A stretch of 18,937 nt of DNA, taken from assembly GCA_023417515.1 (NCBI GenBank), contig JAEZFL010000060.1, forward strand, positions 1 to 18,937, given 5' to 3'. Below, piece after piece: positions 11,767 to 18,937 of this stretch (its first letter is position 1; the number at the start of each line of letters is the position of its first letter). Position numbers and translations under genes: made by a program. The DNA comes from Pseudomonadota bacterium. GTDB lineage: Bacteria; Pseudomonadota; Alphaproteobacteria; Sphingomonadales; Sphingomonadaceae. Below the pieces are notes generated by a model. The model saw nothing but the letters and a program-made list of their open reading frames with translations. It did not search any database and had not been told where the DNA came from.

Positions 11767-12853
11767 AGAGCAACCTGAGCTGCGGACCCTGGGGCGGCTC
11801 GAACAGGTCGGTGCGGAGCGGGCGTTTGTCCTTCGGAAATCCGTGCTTTTTCGCCGCGAGCTCGAACCTCGTGCGCAGGAGCTCGGCCCAGGCGCCCTGG
11901 CCGCGCATCCGGCTGAACCAATTGGGGTCGTTGTCCTTGTCGCCGCGCATCGACTGGATCGTCGCCATCACCTTGCGCGCGCGGTCGGGGAAATGCTCGT
12001 CGAGCCAGGCTCGGAACAGCGGCGCGACTTCGTGTGGCAGGCGCACCGGCAAATAGAAGACTCCGCTCGCGCCGGCCTCGGCCGCAGCCTCGACGATCGC
12101 CTCCAGCTCGTGGTCCGTGACCTGAGGAACCACCGGCGCGATCGCGACGGTGCAGGGCACCCCCGCCTCGACCAGCTTGCGGACGGCCGCCAGCCGCTTG
12201 CGCGCCGCGGGGGCTCGCGGCTCGAGCGTGCGCGAAATCTCCGGCGTCAGCGAGGTCACCGACAGCGCGACGCTCGCCATGCGCTGCTTCGCCATCGGGG
12301 CGATGATGTCGATGTCGCGAAGCACGCGGTCGGACTTGGTGGTGATGGTGAAGGGGTGGCGGGTCTCGGCCAGCACCTCGAGCACCGAGCGGGTGATGCG
12401 CAACTTGCCCTCGATCGGCTGATAAGGATCGGTATTGGTTCCGAGCGCCATCGGCCGGCACACATAGCCGGGCTTGCCGAGCTCGTTGCGCAGAAGCGCC
12501 GCCGCATTCGGCTTGGCGTATAGCTTCGTCTCGAAATCGAGGCCCGGCGACAAATCGTGAAAGGCGTGGGTCGGCCGGGCGAAGCAGTAGATGCAGCCAT
12601 GCTCGCAGCCGCGATACGGGTTGATCGAGCGGTCGAAGCCAATGTCGGGCGACTGGTTGCGCGCGATGATCGTCTTCGGCTGCTCGACCGTCACCGTGGT
12701 TCGAAGCGGCGGCGGTCCGCCGTCCAACTCCTCGCGCTCGTCGAGCCAGTCGCCGTCCGCCTCGCGCACCTTCAGGTTGAAGCGGGTGGGCGTTGGATTT
12801 TCCGGCGCGCCGCGGCCGGACCGAACATCGGGGCGTGAGAGTCGCGCATCCAT
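11765..12853 (-). CDS. PA0069-family radical SAM protein (spore photolyase-like)
   Basis: This 362-aa protein is recognised as the PA0069-type branch of radical SAM proteins, related to SplB, which repairs spore photoproducts. The 4Fe-4S motif CEHGCIYC (Cys83, Cys87, Cys90) is intact, preceded by INPYRG and followed by FARPTHAF. A KLYAKPNAAALL segment and a conserved GTNTDPYQPIEG block follow. Its real reaction is unknown; a DNA-repair or nucleic-acid role is likely from family membership. The promoter at 12860-12888 contains a LexA box. The predicted transcription start falls on the ATG at 12853, and no Shine-Dalgarno is present, so translation is probably leaderless. The gene is convergent with the small exported protein gene at 11350. 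Confidence 0.9.
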   Translation of the reverse strand: MDARLSRPDVRSGRGAPENPTPTRFNLKVREADGDWLDEREELDGGPPPLRTTVTVEQPKTIIARNQSPDIGFDRSINPYRGCEHGCIYCFARPTHAFHDLSPGLDFETKLYAKPNAAALLRNELGKPGYVCRPMALGTNTDPYQPIEGKLRITRSVLEVLAETRHPFTITTKSDRVLRDIDIIAPMAKQRMASVALSVTSLTPEISRTLEPRAPAARKRLAAVRKLVEAGVPCTVAIAPVVPQVTDHELEAIVEAAAEAGASGVFYLPVRLPHEVAPLFRAWLDEHFPDRARKVMATIQSMRGDKDNDPNWFSRMRGQGAWAELLRTRFELAAKKHGFPKDKRPLRTDLFEPPQGPQLRLL

Positions 12854-12859
12854 CGGGCC

Positions 12860-12888
12860 ATGTTACTGCGAGAACATACCAAGAACAA
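12860..12888 (-). promoter_or_regulatory. Sigma-70-type promoter of radical SAM gene
   Basis: Read on the minus strand, TTGTTC (12883-12888), a 17-nt spacer and TAACAT (12860-12865) form a good promoter. Transcription should start at about 12853, the first base of the start codon. Confidence 0.65.
12872..12886 (-). promoter_or_regulatory. LexA (SOS) operator, alphaproteobacterial type
   Basis: GTTCTTGGTATGTTC on the minus strand fits the alphaproteobacterial SOS box GTTC-N7-GTTC exactly. It overlaps the -35 element and spacer of the radical SAM promoter, where a repressor would block RNA polymerase. Confidence 0.75.
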
Positions 12889-12962
12889 GGGGGCGGATAT
12901 TGCCCTCGCGCGGCGGCGCTGTCATTGGCATTCGGCAGGTGGGGGCCAAGGAGTTTTTGCGT

Positions 12963-14522
12963 ATGCGTTCCGCCTGGTTGCTCGCCTTCGCTCTGGCCGC
13001 CTGCGCGCCGACCCTGTTGACGGGGCCGATCGCCCCGGCCGATCGCGCCGCTCGCTGGCAGGCGCATGTCGAGGCGCTTGCCAGCGATGCCATGGAAGGC
13101 CGCGCCGCCGGCACCCCCGGCCATCAACGCGCGGCGAGCTATGTCGCCAACGAGATGCGCCGACTCGGCCTCCAGCCGGCCGGCGCCGACGGCTATCTGC
13201 AGCCGATCGCCTTCACCGAGCAGCGAGTCGATTATGCCGCCTCGAGCCTGAGCCTGTCGGGGGCCGCGGTCGCTGTCCCGGCGACGGCGGTGATCAGCCC
13301 GCGTTATGCCCTGCCGCCGACCTTCGACGCGCCCCTCGTCTTCGTCGGCTACGGCCTGCACATGCCGTCGGTCGGCCATGACGATTTCGCCGGAGTCGAC
13401 CTTCGCGGCAAGATCGCCGTCTTCGTCAGCGGCGGGCCTGCCGATCCGTCGGGCACGCTCAAGGCCCACGCCCGCGCCCAGCGCAACAGGTGGCTCGCCG
13501 AGCGCGGCGCCGTCGGCGCGATCTCGCTCACCACGCCGGGCCAGACCGAATCGCCGTGGGAATCGGCGGTCCGCAACGCCACCCAGCCCGGCATGCTGTT
13601 CGCCGACGCCGGCATCCGCGACGAGCCGGCGTTCGTCGCGCTGAGCTGGAACGCGGCCGAGGCCGAGCGGCTGTTCGCCGGATCGCCGCGCAGCTTCGCC
13701 CAAATCGCCGCCGACGCGGACGCCTCCCGGCCCCTGCGCAGCTTTCCGATGGCGACACGGCTGAGCGGGAGGCTGCGCTCGACCAGCCGCGCGGTCACGT
13801 CGCCCAATGTCGTCGCGAAGCTTCCCGGCAGCGACCCGGCGCTCGCCGGCGAACATATCGTGATGACCGCCCATCTCGACGGGCTCGGCATCGGCCGCCC
13901 GGTCAATGGCGACGCGATCTACAATGGCGCGCTCGACAACGCGGCCGGAGTCGCCGCCGTCATCGACATCGCCGCAGAGCTGCGCCGCCAGCGGCCGAGG
14001 CGCTCGATCCTGTTCGTCTTCGTCACGGCGGAGGAGAGGGGCCTGCTCGGCTCGCGCTATTTCGCGCGCCGGCCGACGGTCCCGCGCGACTCGATCGTCG
14101 CCAATCTCAATTACGACATGGCGCTTCCGCTCTTCCCGCTGCGCAGCGTGACCGTGCTCGGCGCCGAGGAAAGCAGCATCGGCGCGGATGCCCGAGCCGT
14201 GGGCGAGACGATGGGCCTGCCGCTCGCGCCCGACCCGTTCCCGAACCGCAACTCCTTCATCCGCTCGGACCAGTACGGCTTCATCGAGCAGGGCATTCCG
14301 GCCGTCGCCTTCAAGTTCGGCTTCGCCGCCGGCACGCCCGAGGCGGAGCTGGAACGGTCCTTCCGCGCCACTCGCTATCACGCGCCGTCGGACGACATGT
14401 CGACACCGATCTTCCGCGACGACGAGATGCGCCTCCACGACTTCATCGCCGCGCTCGCGATGCGGTTGGCGAATGCGCCCGAGCGGCCGCGCTGGAATGA
14501 GGGGAGTCCGTTCGGGAGGTGA
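12963..14522 (+). CDS. M28 family zinc aminopeptidase, lipoprotein
   Basis: This 519-aa protein belongs to peptidase family M28 (di-zinc exopeptidases). The N-terminus MRSAWLLAFALAAC has a lipobox (LAAC, Cys14), so it is probably a periplasmic lipoprotein. A protease-associated (PA) domain insert lies at about residues 110-230 (APLVFVGYGL, DLRGKIAVFVSGGPAD). The zinc ligands are all visible: the His of MTAHLDGLG, the Asp of ALDNAAG, the Glu pair of TAEERGLLGS, the Asp of NLNYDM and the His of RYHAPSDD. AAGGA lies about 10 nt before the ATG at 12963. It probably trims peptides at the cell envelope, and the exact substrate is unknown. The gene is divergent from the radical SAM gene. Confidence 0.92.
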   Translation: MRSAWLLAFALAACAPTLLTGPIAPADRAARWQAHVEALASDAMEGRAAGTPGHQRAASYVANEMRRLGLQPAGADGYLQPIAFTEQRVDYAASSLSLSGAAVAVPATAVISPRYALPPTFDAPLVFVGYGLHMPSVGHDDFAGVDLRGKIAVFVSGGPADPSGTLKAHARAQRNRWLAERGAVGAISLTTPGQTESPWESAVRNATQPGMLFADAGIRDEPAFVALSWNAAEAERLFAGSPRSFAQIAADADASRPLRSFPMATRLSGRLRSTSRAVTSPNVVAKLPGSDPALAGEHIVMTAHLDGLGIGRPVNGDAIYNGALDNAAGVAAVIDIAAELRRQRPRRSILFVFVTAEERGLLGSRYFARRPTVPRDSIVANLNYDMALPLFPLRSVTVLGAEESSIGADARAVGETMGLPLAPDPFPNRNSFIRSDQYGFIEQGIPAVAFKFGFAAGTPEAELERSFRATRYHAPSDDMSTPIFRDDEMRLHDFIAALAMRLANAPERPRWNEGSPFGR

Positions 14523-14525
14523 TAG

Positions 14526-14546
14526 CCCCTCCCCTGAAGGGAGGGG
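14526..14546. terminator. Hairpin between convergent genes
   Basis: CCCCTCCC (14526-14533) and GGGAGGGG (14539-14546) form an 8-bp stem with a 5-nt loop, 4 nt after the M28 stop codon. Only a short T-rich run follows. It may serve both strands. Confidence 0.6.
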
Positions 14547-14556
14547 TTGACTTTCG

Positions 14557-16320
14557 TCAGTCGCTGCCTTCTGCGATCCGCCCCGGCGGGCTGAGCCGCA
14601 CCGCTTCCGGACCCGGAGTGCCGGGGAAGCGCGGCCAGAGGCCCTGCGCCAAGGCCCGGCGGCTGGACGACTGGTCGGCCGGCCGCTCCTCGTACATCCA
14701 GTAATTGCGCAGAACGATCGGGATGTAGCCGCGAGTTTCCCAATAGGGCACCGACTCGATGTAGAGCAGGGGATCGCCGTCGCCGCGGCTTTCCGCAGCC
14801 CAGCGCGCGACCGGCGCCGGGCCGGCATTGTAGGCGGCGATCACGCGCGGAAGCAGGCCGTCCGTGCCGCTCTGGTCGCGCAGATATTGCATATAGGCCT
14901 GGCCGAAGGCGACGTTGGTCGCCGGGTCGTTGAGGCGGTTCGGGTCGGCCTCGGCGCGGCCCCAGCGGACGAGGTCGCCGGCGGTGCCCGGCCGCACCTG
15001 CATCAGCCCGCGCGCCCCGGCCTGACTGACGGCATTGGCTCGGAACCCCGATTCCTGGAGCGCATGGGCATAGGCGAGCGCCTGGTCGACCCGCCAGCCG
15101 CCGCGCGGCGCGATATCGGGCGCGGGATAGCGGTCGTGCCGGCCGATGCGCACGCCCTGCGGCAGATTGTGCGCCAGGTACATCTGCGTGCCGGTGAGGT
15201 TGAGGCGAGCGGCGAGATGGACGAGCGCCTCATGCTCGCGTGGGTCGCCGATCCGCGCCTGGTGGCGAAGGAAGGTGTCGGCGAGCTCGGTCTGGCCGAT
15301 CTCTGCGAGCGCGACAGCGGCGCGAACATTGGGCCGGTTCGCGATCGACGCCCACTCCGACGGGGTCAGGACGTCGGCTTGGCCGCCCGACATGCGGCGC
15401 AGGCCGAGCGCGCTCTCGGCGAGCAGTCCGTAGAAAGTCTCTTCCTGCGCAGCGGCGGCGCGCAGGTGCGGCTGGACCCGCTCGGGATGGCCGCAGCGCA
15501 ACGCCGTGCGCGACGCCCAATAATAGCCGGCCGCCATCATCTCGGGATCGCCGGTCCGGCGCGCGACGGTCTGGAAGCTCTGCTCGGCGCCGCAGTCGCC
15601 GAGCCGCCACGCCGCGAGCCCGGCAACCCATTCAGCATGGACCGCCCAGTCGCCGACTCCGCGCGCCGCCTGGCGGGCGAGGCGAAGCGCCTCGCGGTCC
15701 TGGCGGACGAGGTAATAGGACCAGGCGATTCGCTGCTCGAACTCGGTCCGGCTCTCGATCGACAGTTCGCCGCCGCGCGAAAGCATGATGGCTTCGGCCG
15801 CCGCGGGCTGGTCGTCGACGATCAACGGCTGGATCAGCGGCTCGAGCTCGCGCGCCACCGGGTCGCCGCTATTGGGGCGCGGCCGCTGGCGGCGCGGCTG
15901 GCCGCGCTGGCCGATCAGGCGCTGCACCGGCGCGACTTGAGGCGGCTGCGTGGCTCCGCGAAGCTGGGCGAGGCGGGCGAGGTCCGTGGCCTGCGGAAGC
16001 TCGGGCGCCCGGCTCGCCAGCGCGACCAGCGGCGCCAGCTCGACCCGCGGCGAGCCCGGCGCGGTGTAGAGGATCGCGCGCGCGGCATTGTGCAGCGGCC
16101 CTTCCGGAAGCGCGTCGAGCCGGCCGAGCGCTCCCGCCCAGTTCTGCGCCGCGAGATCGGCGAACAGCGCGCTGTAGGCGTCGCGCTGCGCGGGGGTGAG
16201 TTGCGGCGGCACCGTCGCGGCGCGAGCGCGGCGGGACTGGGTGACATTGTCGAGATCGTCGGCGAGCGCGGGCGTCGCGAGGGTGCCGAGTGCGACGGCG
16301 AGAGCGAGCTTGCGGATCAT
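14557..16320 (-). CDS. Soluble lytic transglycosylase (Slt70-like)
   Basis: This 587-aa exported enzyme should cleave peptidoglycan between MurNAc and GlcNAc, forming 1,6-anhydro-MurNAc ends. A signal peptide (MIRKLALAVALGTLATPALA) is followed by a long alpha-superhelical region (about 40-390) like the Slt70 U-domain. The SLT catalytic domain covers about 410-550. The catalytic Glu is Glu423 in AHALQESGFRANAVSQAG, followed by ARGLMQVRPGTA and the later VIAAYNAGP motif. The C-terminus after YIPIVLRNYWMY is short and variable. Its start overlaps the stop of the glycosylase-family gene upstream (ATGA at 16317-16320), so it is coupled to it. All family hallmarks are intact. Confidence 0.93.
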   Translation of the reverse strand: MIRKLALAVALGTLATPALADDLDNVTQSRRARAATVPPQLTPAQRDAYSALFADLAAQNWAGALGRLDALPEGPLHNAARAILYTAPGSPRVELAPLVALASRAPELPQATDLARLAQLRGATQPPQVAPVQRLIGQRGQPRRQRPRPNSGDPVARELEPLIQPLIVDDQPAAAEAIMLSRGGELSIESRTEFEQRIAWSYYLVRQDREALRLARQAARGVGDWAVHAEWVAGLAAWRLGDCGAEQSFQTVARRTGDPEMMAAGYYWASRTALRCGHPERVQPHLRAAAAQEETFYGLLAESALGLRRMSGGQADVLTPSEWASIANRPNVRAAVALAEIGQTELADTFLRHQARIGDPREHEALVHLAARLNLTGTQMYLAHNLPQGVRIGRHDRYPAPDIAPRGGWRVDQALAYAHALQESGFRANAVSQAGARGLMQVRPGTAGDLVRWGRAEADPNRLNDPATNVAFGQAYMQYLRDQSGTDGLLPRVIAAYNAGPAPVARWAAESRGDGDPLLYIESVPYWETRGYIPIVLRNYWMYEERPADQSSSRRALAQGLWPRFPGTPGPEAVRLSPPGRIAEGSD

Positions 16321-17099
16321 GCGAGCGTCTCCTGCAGAAGCTGAAGGTCGGCCCAGCCCAACATCTTATCGCCGGGCCGCCTGAGAAGGTGGTCTGGGTG
16401 AAATGTGACGATCGCCTTGATCTCCCCGCCCGGGGTTTCAAGCCGGTGTATTTTGCCGCGCGACCTCGTCACCGCCTGTCCGAGCAGCACGTTCGCGCAG
16501 GCATCGCCGAGGAGCAGGATCGCCTTGGGCGCGACGAGGCCGAGATGGTGACGGGCGATGTCCGCGCAGCGGCCGGCGCCGGCGGCATCGAGGCGGCCGC
16601 CGGCGGGGCGCAGGCAGGACAGGCCGGCGATGTAGCTGGTGTCACGGCTCCGCCCGATCGCGGCGAGCATCCGGTCGAACAGGCGCCCGGACTCGCCGGT
16701 CAGCATCGCTCCCGCCGCGCAGTCCTCGACCGATGGCATGGCCGTCATGATCATCAGGCCGGAGGCCGGATCGCCGGACGGGCAGACACGCGGCGCATGC
16801 GGTGTGGCATATGGCAGGGAATCGCTCGCCCTCAGCCAGTCGTGGAAGAGGGGGAGTTGGTCGGGCAGAGGATCCGGCACGGGTTCCGCTCGGCCCGAGG
16901 AAAGTCGGGGGGCGCCAGCGCCAGCTTCCGAGCCGCGCCCCTCGACTTCGCGCGAGGCGAGCGAGGGGTCGGGTGCAGCAGGACGCGGTTTCAGCCAGTC
17001 GCGGGGCTCCTCCTGCACCGCGCAGTCGACGCCAGCGTCGCGCCACCAGCCAAGCAGGCTCTCCGCCTCGCCAAGAAAATCATGCCCGCCCCGATCCAT
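16317..17099 (-). CDS. Divergent uracil-DNA glycosylase-family protein
   Basis: The 260-aa protein (start 17099) resembles family 4-like uracil-DNA glycosylases in its C-terminal half. The GESGRLFDRMLAAIGRSRDT stretch and the LVAPKAILLLGDA strand match the family, as does the late HPDHLLR motif (His234). Important parts differ. The usual GEAPG-x-ED motif reads TAMPSVED, and the first CxxC pair of the iron-sulfur site is missing; only Cys106, Cys162 and Cys178 lie in that region. Catalytic activity is therefore uncertain. Residues 40-75 form an Arg/Gly/Glu-rich low-complexity linker. ATG 17099 is favoured because upstream starts run into the ETF-QO promoter region. It is coupled to the lytic transglycosylase by an ATGA overlap. 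Confidence 0.72.
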   Translation of the reverse strand: MDRGGHDFLGEAESLLGWWRDAGVDCAVQEEPRDWLKPRPAAPDPSLASREVEGRGSEAGAGAPRLSSGRAEPVPDPLPDQLPLFHDWLRASDSLPYATPHAPRVCPSGDPASGLMIMTAMPSVEDCAAGAMLTGESGRLFDRMLAAIGRSRDTSYIAGLSCLRPAGGRLDAAGAGRCADIARHHLGLVAPKAILLLGDACANVLLGQAVTRSRGKIHRLETPGGEIKAIVTFHPDHLLRRPGDKMLGWADLQLLQETLA

Positions 17100-17210
17100 G
17101 GTCGCATAGGGCCTGTCGGCGCGGCGCTGGTCAACCTCCGGGGACTTGCTTATTGCCGCGGCGTCGCGACTTTGCGACCACATGAGTCAGTCACGCGACG
17201 AGGAGAGGTA

Positions 17211-18863
17211 ATGAGCGAACGCGAGTCCATGCAGTACGACGTCGTCATCGTCGGAGCGGGACCTGCCGGCCTTTCCGCCGCGATCCGCCTGAAGCAGCTC
17301 GCCAATGAGGCTGGGCGCGAACTGTCGGTGTGCATCCTGGAGAAGGGATCCGAGGTCGGCGCCCACATCCTGTCCGGCGCGGTGATCGATCCCAAGGCCC
17401 TCGACGAGCTCATTCCGGACTGGAAGGATCAGGGCTGCCCGCTCGCCGCGGTGCCGGTCACGCGCAACGAGCATTGGGTGCTGTCGAAGACCAGGAAACG
17501 GTCGATGCCGCACCTGATGACTCCGTCATGGATGCACAACAAGGGCACCTTCACCGGAAGCCTCGGCAATCTCTGCCGCTGGCTCGCCGGCAAGGCCGAG
17601 GAACTGGGGGTCGAGATCTTCCCGGGCTTCCCGGCCGCCGAGATGCTGTTCAACGACGACGGCAGCGTGAAGGGCGTCGCCACCGGCGACATGGGCGTGG
17701 CCCGCGACGGCACCCACAAGCCCGACTATCAGCCCGGTATGGAGCTTCACGGCCGCTACACCTTCTTCGCCGAGGGCGCGCGCGGCAGCCTCACCAAGGA
17801 ACTGAAGCGCATCTTCGAGCTGGACAAGAACAGCCAGCCGCAGGTTTACGGTCTCGGCGTCAAGGAATTGTGGGATATCGATCCGGCCAAGCACACGCCG
17901 GGCCACGTCATCCACACCCAGGGCTGGCCACTGACCGACGACAGCTGGGGCGGCGGCTTCCTCTACCACCAGGACAACAACCAGGTCGCGCTCGGCTTCG
18001 TCGTCGCCCTGTCCTACCGCAACCCCTATCTCTCGCCGTTCGAGGAATTCCAGCGCTGGAAGCAGCACCCCTCGATCCGGGCGATCCTGGAGGGCGGCAA
18101 GCGGGTCTCCTACGGCGCCCGGGCGATCAACGAGGGCGGCTACCAGGCCATTCCCAAACTGGCTTTCCCCGGCGGCGCCCTGATCGGCTGCTCCGCCGGC
18201 TTCGTGAATGTGCCGCGAATCAAGGGCACCCACACCGCGATGAAGAGCGGAATGCTCGCCGCCGAGGCCGCCTTCGCCGCCATCTCCGCCGACCGAAGCA
18301 ACGATTCGCTCGAGGATTATGACAGCGCGCTCCACGCATCCTGGGTGGCCAAGGAGCTCAAGATGGTGCGCAACGTCGAGCCGATGGTCGCCAAGTTCGG
18401 CGGCACGATCGGCACCCTGCTCGCCGGAATCGACATGTGGATGCGTACGCTCCGCATCGGCCTGCCGTTCACGATGAAGCACCACCCGGATCACACGACC
18501 CTGATCCGCAAGGATCTCGCCAGGCCGATCGACTATCCCAAGCCCGACGGCGTGATCAGCTTCGACCGCCTCTCCTCGGTGTTCCTGTCGAACACCAATC
18601 ACGAGGAGGACCAGCCGATCCACCTGACGCTCAAGGACGCGTCGATCCCGACCGCGGTCAACCTGCCGGATTATGCCGGCCCCGAGGCGCGCTACTGCCC
18701 CGCCGGGGTCTACGAATTCGTCGAGGAGGCCGGCGTGCCGCGGCTTCAGATCAACGCGCAGAACTGCGTCCACTGCAAGACCTGCGACATCAAGGACCCG
18801 ACCCAGAACATCAACTGGGTCACCCCCGAAGGCGGTGGAGGCCCCAATTACCCGAACATGTGA
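17211..18863 (+). CDS. Electron-transfer flavoprotein:ubiquinone oxidoreductase (ETF-QO)
   Basis: ETF-QO takes electrons from reduced ETF, filled by acyl-CoA dehydrogenases, and passes them to ubiquinone at the inner membrane. The 550-aa length is normal. The N-terminal FAD site is VVIVGAGPAGLSAAIRL (GxGxxG at 15-20), followed by the conserved LEKGSEVGAHILSGAVIDP. The central part has GWPLTDDSWGGGFLYH and the FAD-binding CSAGFVNVPRIKGTHTAM. The C-terminal 4Fe-4S cluster cysteines are Cys496, Cys519, Cys522 and Cys525 (CVHCKTCDIKDP). GGAGAGG lies just before the ATG at 17211. It links functionally with the branched-chain dehydrogenase operon in this window. Confidence 0.97.
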   Translation: MSERESMQYDVVIVGAGPAGLSAAIRLKQLANEAGRELSVCILEKGSEVGAHILSGAVIDPKALDELIPDWKDQGCPLAAVPVTRNEHWVLSKTRKRSMPHLMTPSWMHNKGTFTGSLGNLCRWLAGKAEELGVEIFPGFPAAEMLFNDDGSVKGVATGDMGVARDGTHKPDYQPGMELHGRYTFFAEGARGSLTKELKRIFELDKNSQPQVYGLGVKELWDIDPAKHTPGHVIHTQGWPLTDDSWGGGFLYHQDNNQVALGFVVALSYRNPYLSPFEEFQRWKQHPSIRAILEGGKRVSYGARAINEGGYQAIPKLAFPGGALIGCSAGFVNVPRIKGTHTAMKSGMLAAEAAFAAISADRSNDSLEDYDSALHASWVAKELKMVRNVEPMVAKFGGTIGTLLAGIDMWMRTLRIGLPFTMKHHPDHTTLIRKDLARPIDYPKPDGVISFDRLSSVFLSNTNHEEDQPIHLTLKDASIPTAVNLPDYAGPEARYCPAGVYEFVEEAGVPRLQINAQNCVHCKTCDIKDPTQNINWVTPEGGGGPNYPNM

Positions 18864-18873
18864 GCAAGCCGTT

Positions 18874-18937
18874 CCTCCCCATGCGCAAGCGCAAGGGGAG
18901 GGGGACCATCCGCGCAGCGGATGGTCGAGGGGTAAGG
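18874..18937 (+). repeat. Two-hairpin REP-like unit, forward orientation
   Basis: Hairpin 1 pairs CCTCCCC (18874-18880) with GGGGAGG (18895-18901), with inner stem TGCGC/GCGCA. Hairpin 2 pairs ACCATCCGC (18905-18913) with GCGGATGGT (18917-18925). The conserved GAGGGGTAAGG end reaches the window edge. It begins 10 nt after the ETF-QO stop codon and could act as its terminator. Confidence 0.85.

Noticed and set aside
12591..12962. Upstream extension of the M28 peptidase
   Set aside because: It overlaps the radical SAM gene and its promoter. The lipoprotein signal starts at 12963 with a ribosome site in front.
11655..14828. Very long open frame on the minus strand (over 1000 codons) across the radical SAM and M28 genes
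   Set aside because: High GC content keeps this frame open. It has no family signal, crosses three genes and a terminator, and its codons are the shadow of recognised proteins.
16290..17210. Upstream extension of ETF-QO by about 300 codons
   Set aside because: The extension is antisense to the glycosylase-family gene. Homologues start with the FAD-binding fold near the ATG at 17211.

Overview
The window is GC-rich, densely coded chromosomal DNA. Its gene content, short intergenic gaps and palindromic repeat families point to an alphaproteobacterium, most likely a sphingomonad (Sphingomonadales). This placement rests on recognised protein families, a GTTC-N7-GTTC type LexA box and typical repeats, not on a database search. 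No rRNA, tRNA, CRISPR array or phage gene was seen.

Layout. (1) 1-2922: a three-gene cluster of uncharacterised families, DUF969 and DUF979 (paired membrane proteins) and DUF2891 (soluble, probably helical). It is invaded by two kinds of palindromic repeat. Two hairpins of one repeat family end in GGGAGG and so supply the apparent ribosome binding sites of the DUF969 and DUF979 genes. An inverted pair of these units is also read through as the C-terminal tail of DUF969. (2) 2992-3846: a small membrane protein gene directly behind a -24/-12 (sigma-54) promoter, a small hydrophilic protein, and a crippled GIY-YIG endonuclease gene bracketed by 28-nt inverted palindromes. (3) 3954-5585: a phage-shock operon with its own sigma-54 promoter, a 53-aa leader membrane protein, pspA, pspC, a PspB-like coiled-coil protein, and a strong terminator. 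(4) 5587-7517, minus strand: an exported amidohydrolase and a lipoprotein histidine phosphatase. (5) 7672-11727: a branched-chain 2-oxoacid dehydrogenase operon (E1 alpha, E1 beta, E2) without its E3, followed by a small exported protein. (6) 11765-12853, minus: a PA0069-type radical SAM protein whose promoter carries a LexA box and would give a leaderless mRNA. (7) 12963-14522: a lipoprotein M28 peptidase. (8) 14557-17099, minus: a divergent uracil-DNA glycosylase-family gene translationally coupled to a soluble lytic transglycosylase. (9) 17211-18863: electron-transfer flavoprotein:ubiquinone oxidoreductase (ETF-QO), followed by another copy of the two-hairpin repeat.

How the parts work together. 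The bkd genes and ETF-QO are linked by metabolism: branched-chain acyl-CoA oxidation delivers electrons through ETF to ETF-QO and ubiquinone. The Psp genes, lytic transglycosylase and exported enzymes serve the envelope. The least described parts are the DUF969/DUF979/DUF2891 cluster, the repeats that act as translation signals, the possible extension of the sigma-54/Psp regulon to a small membrane protein, and the GIY-YIG/palindrome composite.
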